NCBI GenBank assembly: GCA_046293395.1
Contig: JBKBOU010000003.1
Coordinates: 496,001 to 560,000 of the forward strand
Reading direction: 5' to 3'
From: CAYNRA01 sp046293395
GTDB lineage: Bacteria; Bacteroidota; Bacteroidia; Cytophagales; Spirosomataceae
Length of the DNA: 64,000 bases
The position numbers and the translations under genes are program-made. Of this stretch, positions 62,821-64,000 are shown piece after piece. Position 1 is the stretch's first letter. The number at the start of each line of letters is the position of its first letter. The notes beneath the pieces were generated by a model. It was not told the DNA's origin, did not search any database, and saw only the letters and a list, made by a program, of their open reading frames with translations.

Positions 62821-63435
62821 TTAGAAACTTCCGTTTGCAAAATCCATTACTTCCGCTAAGTTGTTCAAATCAACACCATTTGCTCTCATTGCAGAAGCCA
62901 ATGTTTGTTGGATGATGATGTAACGAACTTCCAAATTAGCTGCTGGAGCGAAGGTAGTTTGTCCACCGAATAATTGAGTTTGTGCACGGTAATAGAACTC
63001 AACTTGACCTGTTTGGTAAGCAAAGTTCAAACGTTCTACAGAACCATCGATGTCTTTTGTGAAAAACACAGGAAGTGACAACCATTTTTCGCCAGATTTG
63101 ATGTATCCGATAGCTACTTTGTCAGCTGTAAGTTCAGCATTATCAAATTTAACGGCACCCCATGTACTTGTTGTAGTTGAACCTACACCAGCTACCTCTG
63201 TTCTTGTCCATTGACCAGGTGTTACTGTCGCTGTGAAAGAACGAACATTGGCGTTGCCAACAGGACCAGTAGGACCAGCAGGACCAGTAGGACCAACCGC
63301 ACCAGTAGGACCAGCAGGGCCAGTAGGACCAGCAGGACCGATGTCTCCTTGATCTCCTTTTTCACCTTTACAAGACCACATAGCTACAGATGCAGAAAGT
63401 GCTACAACAGAGAAAAGTCTAACTAATTTGTTCAT
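62821..63435 (-). CDS. Collagen-like (Gly-X-Y) lipoprotein
   Basis: The product is 204 residues from the ATG at 63435; the frame opens earlier at a TTG (63507), but only 63435 gives the lipoprotein signal with Cys22 (AMWSC). Directly after the Cys come 13 Gly-X-Y triplets (residues 24-62), mostly GPA and GPT, starting with the charged GEKGDQGDI. About 140 residues of unrecognised, probably beta-rich sequence follow. Collagen-like tracts form triple helices or extended stalks in bacterial surface proteins, so this is likely a stalked outer-membrane lipoprotein. Function unknown; in Bacteroidota similar small collagen-like lipoproteins recur. Confidence 0.8.
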   Translation of the reverse strand: MNKLVRLFSVVALSASVAMWSCKGEKGDQGDIGPAGPTGPAGPTGAVGPTGPAGPTGPVGNANVRSFTATVTPGQWTRTEVAGVGSTTTSTWGAVKFDNAELTADKVAIGYIKSGEKWLSLPVFFTKDIDGSVERLNFAYQTGQVEFYYRAQTQLFGGQTTFAPAANLEVRYIIIQQTLASAMRANGVDLNNLAEVMDFANGSF

Positions 63436-63564
63436 AATAAATAATTTTTGTTTTGTAATGACCTCAAGATTTCTAGCAATATTATCCAAATTGTGACAAC
63501 TTTGCAAGTTGCTTTATGAGTTTATTTATTTTACGGTTAAAAAATACAATTTAATTTCAATAGT

Positions 63565-64000
63565 ATGCAAAGCCCCGATTCTATCGCGTCTGTCGCTGAA
63601 TTTCACGCCACTTTTCATCACCCTATTTTAGCACATCCACAAATTCCTACATCTGAAAGAGCCGCTCTTCGGGTAGCACTTTTGAGAGAAGAATTAAGTG
63701 AATTTGAAGAGGCAATTCAAACAAATAATTTAGTTGAAGCAGCGGATGCACTCTGCGACTTACAGTATGTATTGATGGGTGCTGTATTGGAATTTGGCCT
63801 AGCAGAAAGTTTCAAAGAACTCTTCGATGAAGTCCAACGCTCCAACATGAGCAAAGCGTGTGACTCCGAACAGCAAGCAATAGAAACTGTTGCTCATTAC
63901 GAAGCAAAGGGTACACCTTGCTATTACCAAAAAGACGGTGAGAAATACCTTGTCTTTCGAACCGCAGACAACAAAACCCTCAAAAACGTCTATTATTCAC
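63565..64000 (+). CDS. MazG-like NTP pyrophosphohydrolase, 3' end outside window
   Basis: An open frame of 145 codons starts at the ATG at 63565 and leaves the window. The product has the all-alpha NTP pyrophosphatase pattern: ALLREELSEFEEAI with the acidic ExxE motif, then EAADALCDLQYVLMGAVLEFGL with the second helix (E-x2-D), and FKELFDEVQRSNMSK. Such enzymes hydrolyse nucleoside triphosphates or phosphoribosyl-ATP to the monophosphate, some for house-cleaning. It is divergent from the collagen-like lipoprotein gene, about 130 bases away. The symbol hisE is not given because the sequence fits the MazG-like superfamily in general. Confidence 0.85.
   Translation, partial: MQSPDSIASVAEFHATFHHPILAHPQIPTSERAALRVALLREELSEFEEAIQTNNLVEAADALCDLQYVLMGAVLEFGLAESFKELFDEVQRSNMSKACDSEQQAIETVAHYEAKGTPCYYQKDGEKYLVFRTADNKTLKNVYYS

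Noticed and set aside
63211..63426. Plus-strand frame of repeated Thr-Ser-Arg units
   Set aside because: It is the complement of the Gly-Pro repeats in the collagen-like lipoprotein gene.

Overview
The window is chromosomal DNA of a Bacteroidota bacterium, most likely Cytophagales-like (inference). The evidence is a SusC/SusD pair, further TonB-dependent receptors, GldB, SprB-type repeats, a Bacteroidota-style promoter (TTTG, 20 bases, TAnnTTTG) in front of tRNA-His, A-rich start regions instead of strong Shine-Dalgarno sequences, and a eukaryote-like isocitrate dehydrogenase. It is densely coding, moderately A+T-rich, and shows no rRNA, CRISPR array, prophage or transposase.

Layout. (1) 1-14671, minus strand: five closely spaced genes for secreted or surface proteins: an outer-membrane barrel, a 2143-residue secreted protein, a fibronectin-III-like protein, a PKD lipoprotein, and a SprB-repeat protein running off the left edge. 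This is the best candidate for a little-described system. (2) 15.2-31.3 kb: GMC oxidoreductase, SusC/SusD with a CocE-type hydrolase, mannose-1-phosphate guanylyltransferase, a DUF3089-like hydrolase, a TonB receptor with an odd Gln/Ala-rich insert, and icd. (3) 31.3-35.4 kb: an accessory patch holding two unrecognised, A+T-rich minus-strand genes with cassette-like repeats at their borders, then almost 1 kb without a gene. (4) 35.4-43.2 kb: thioredoxin and a DUF983 protein, an amidohydrolase, a 7TM histidine kinase with a LuxR-type regulator, and a TonB receptor behind a TPP riboswitch. (5) 43.2-51.1 kb, minus strand: a small barrel protein, then gldB - ABC exporter - fur-type regulator - engB - ROK kinase as a tight operon, a Gfo/Idh oxidoreductase, fabI and tRNA-His. 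(6) 51.2-64 kb: sbcD-sbcC, a TonB_C/TPR protein overlapping a glycosyltransferase, oligopeptidase B, an M28 peptidase, a ComM-type ATPase, a collagen-like lipoprotein and the start of a MazG-like gene.

Themes. Most of the window concerns the cell surface. SusC/SusD and the two receptors import nutrients; the hydrolases and peptidases (CocE type, DUF3089, M28, oligopeptidase B, amidohydrolase) process peptide- or ester-like material; GldB and the SprB-repeat protein point to gliding or type IX secretion. The rest is housekeeping (icd, fabI, engB, trxA, sbcCD, comM). Several track starts lie on TTG or GTG codons upstream of a better ATG with a signal peptide; those starts were shortened and the reason is given in each entry.
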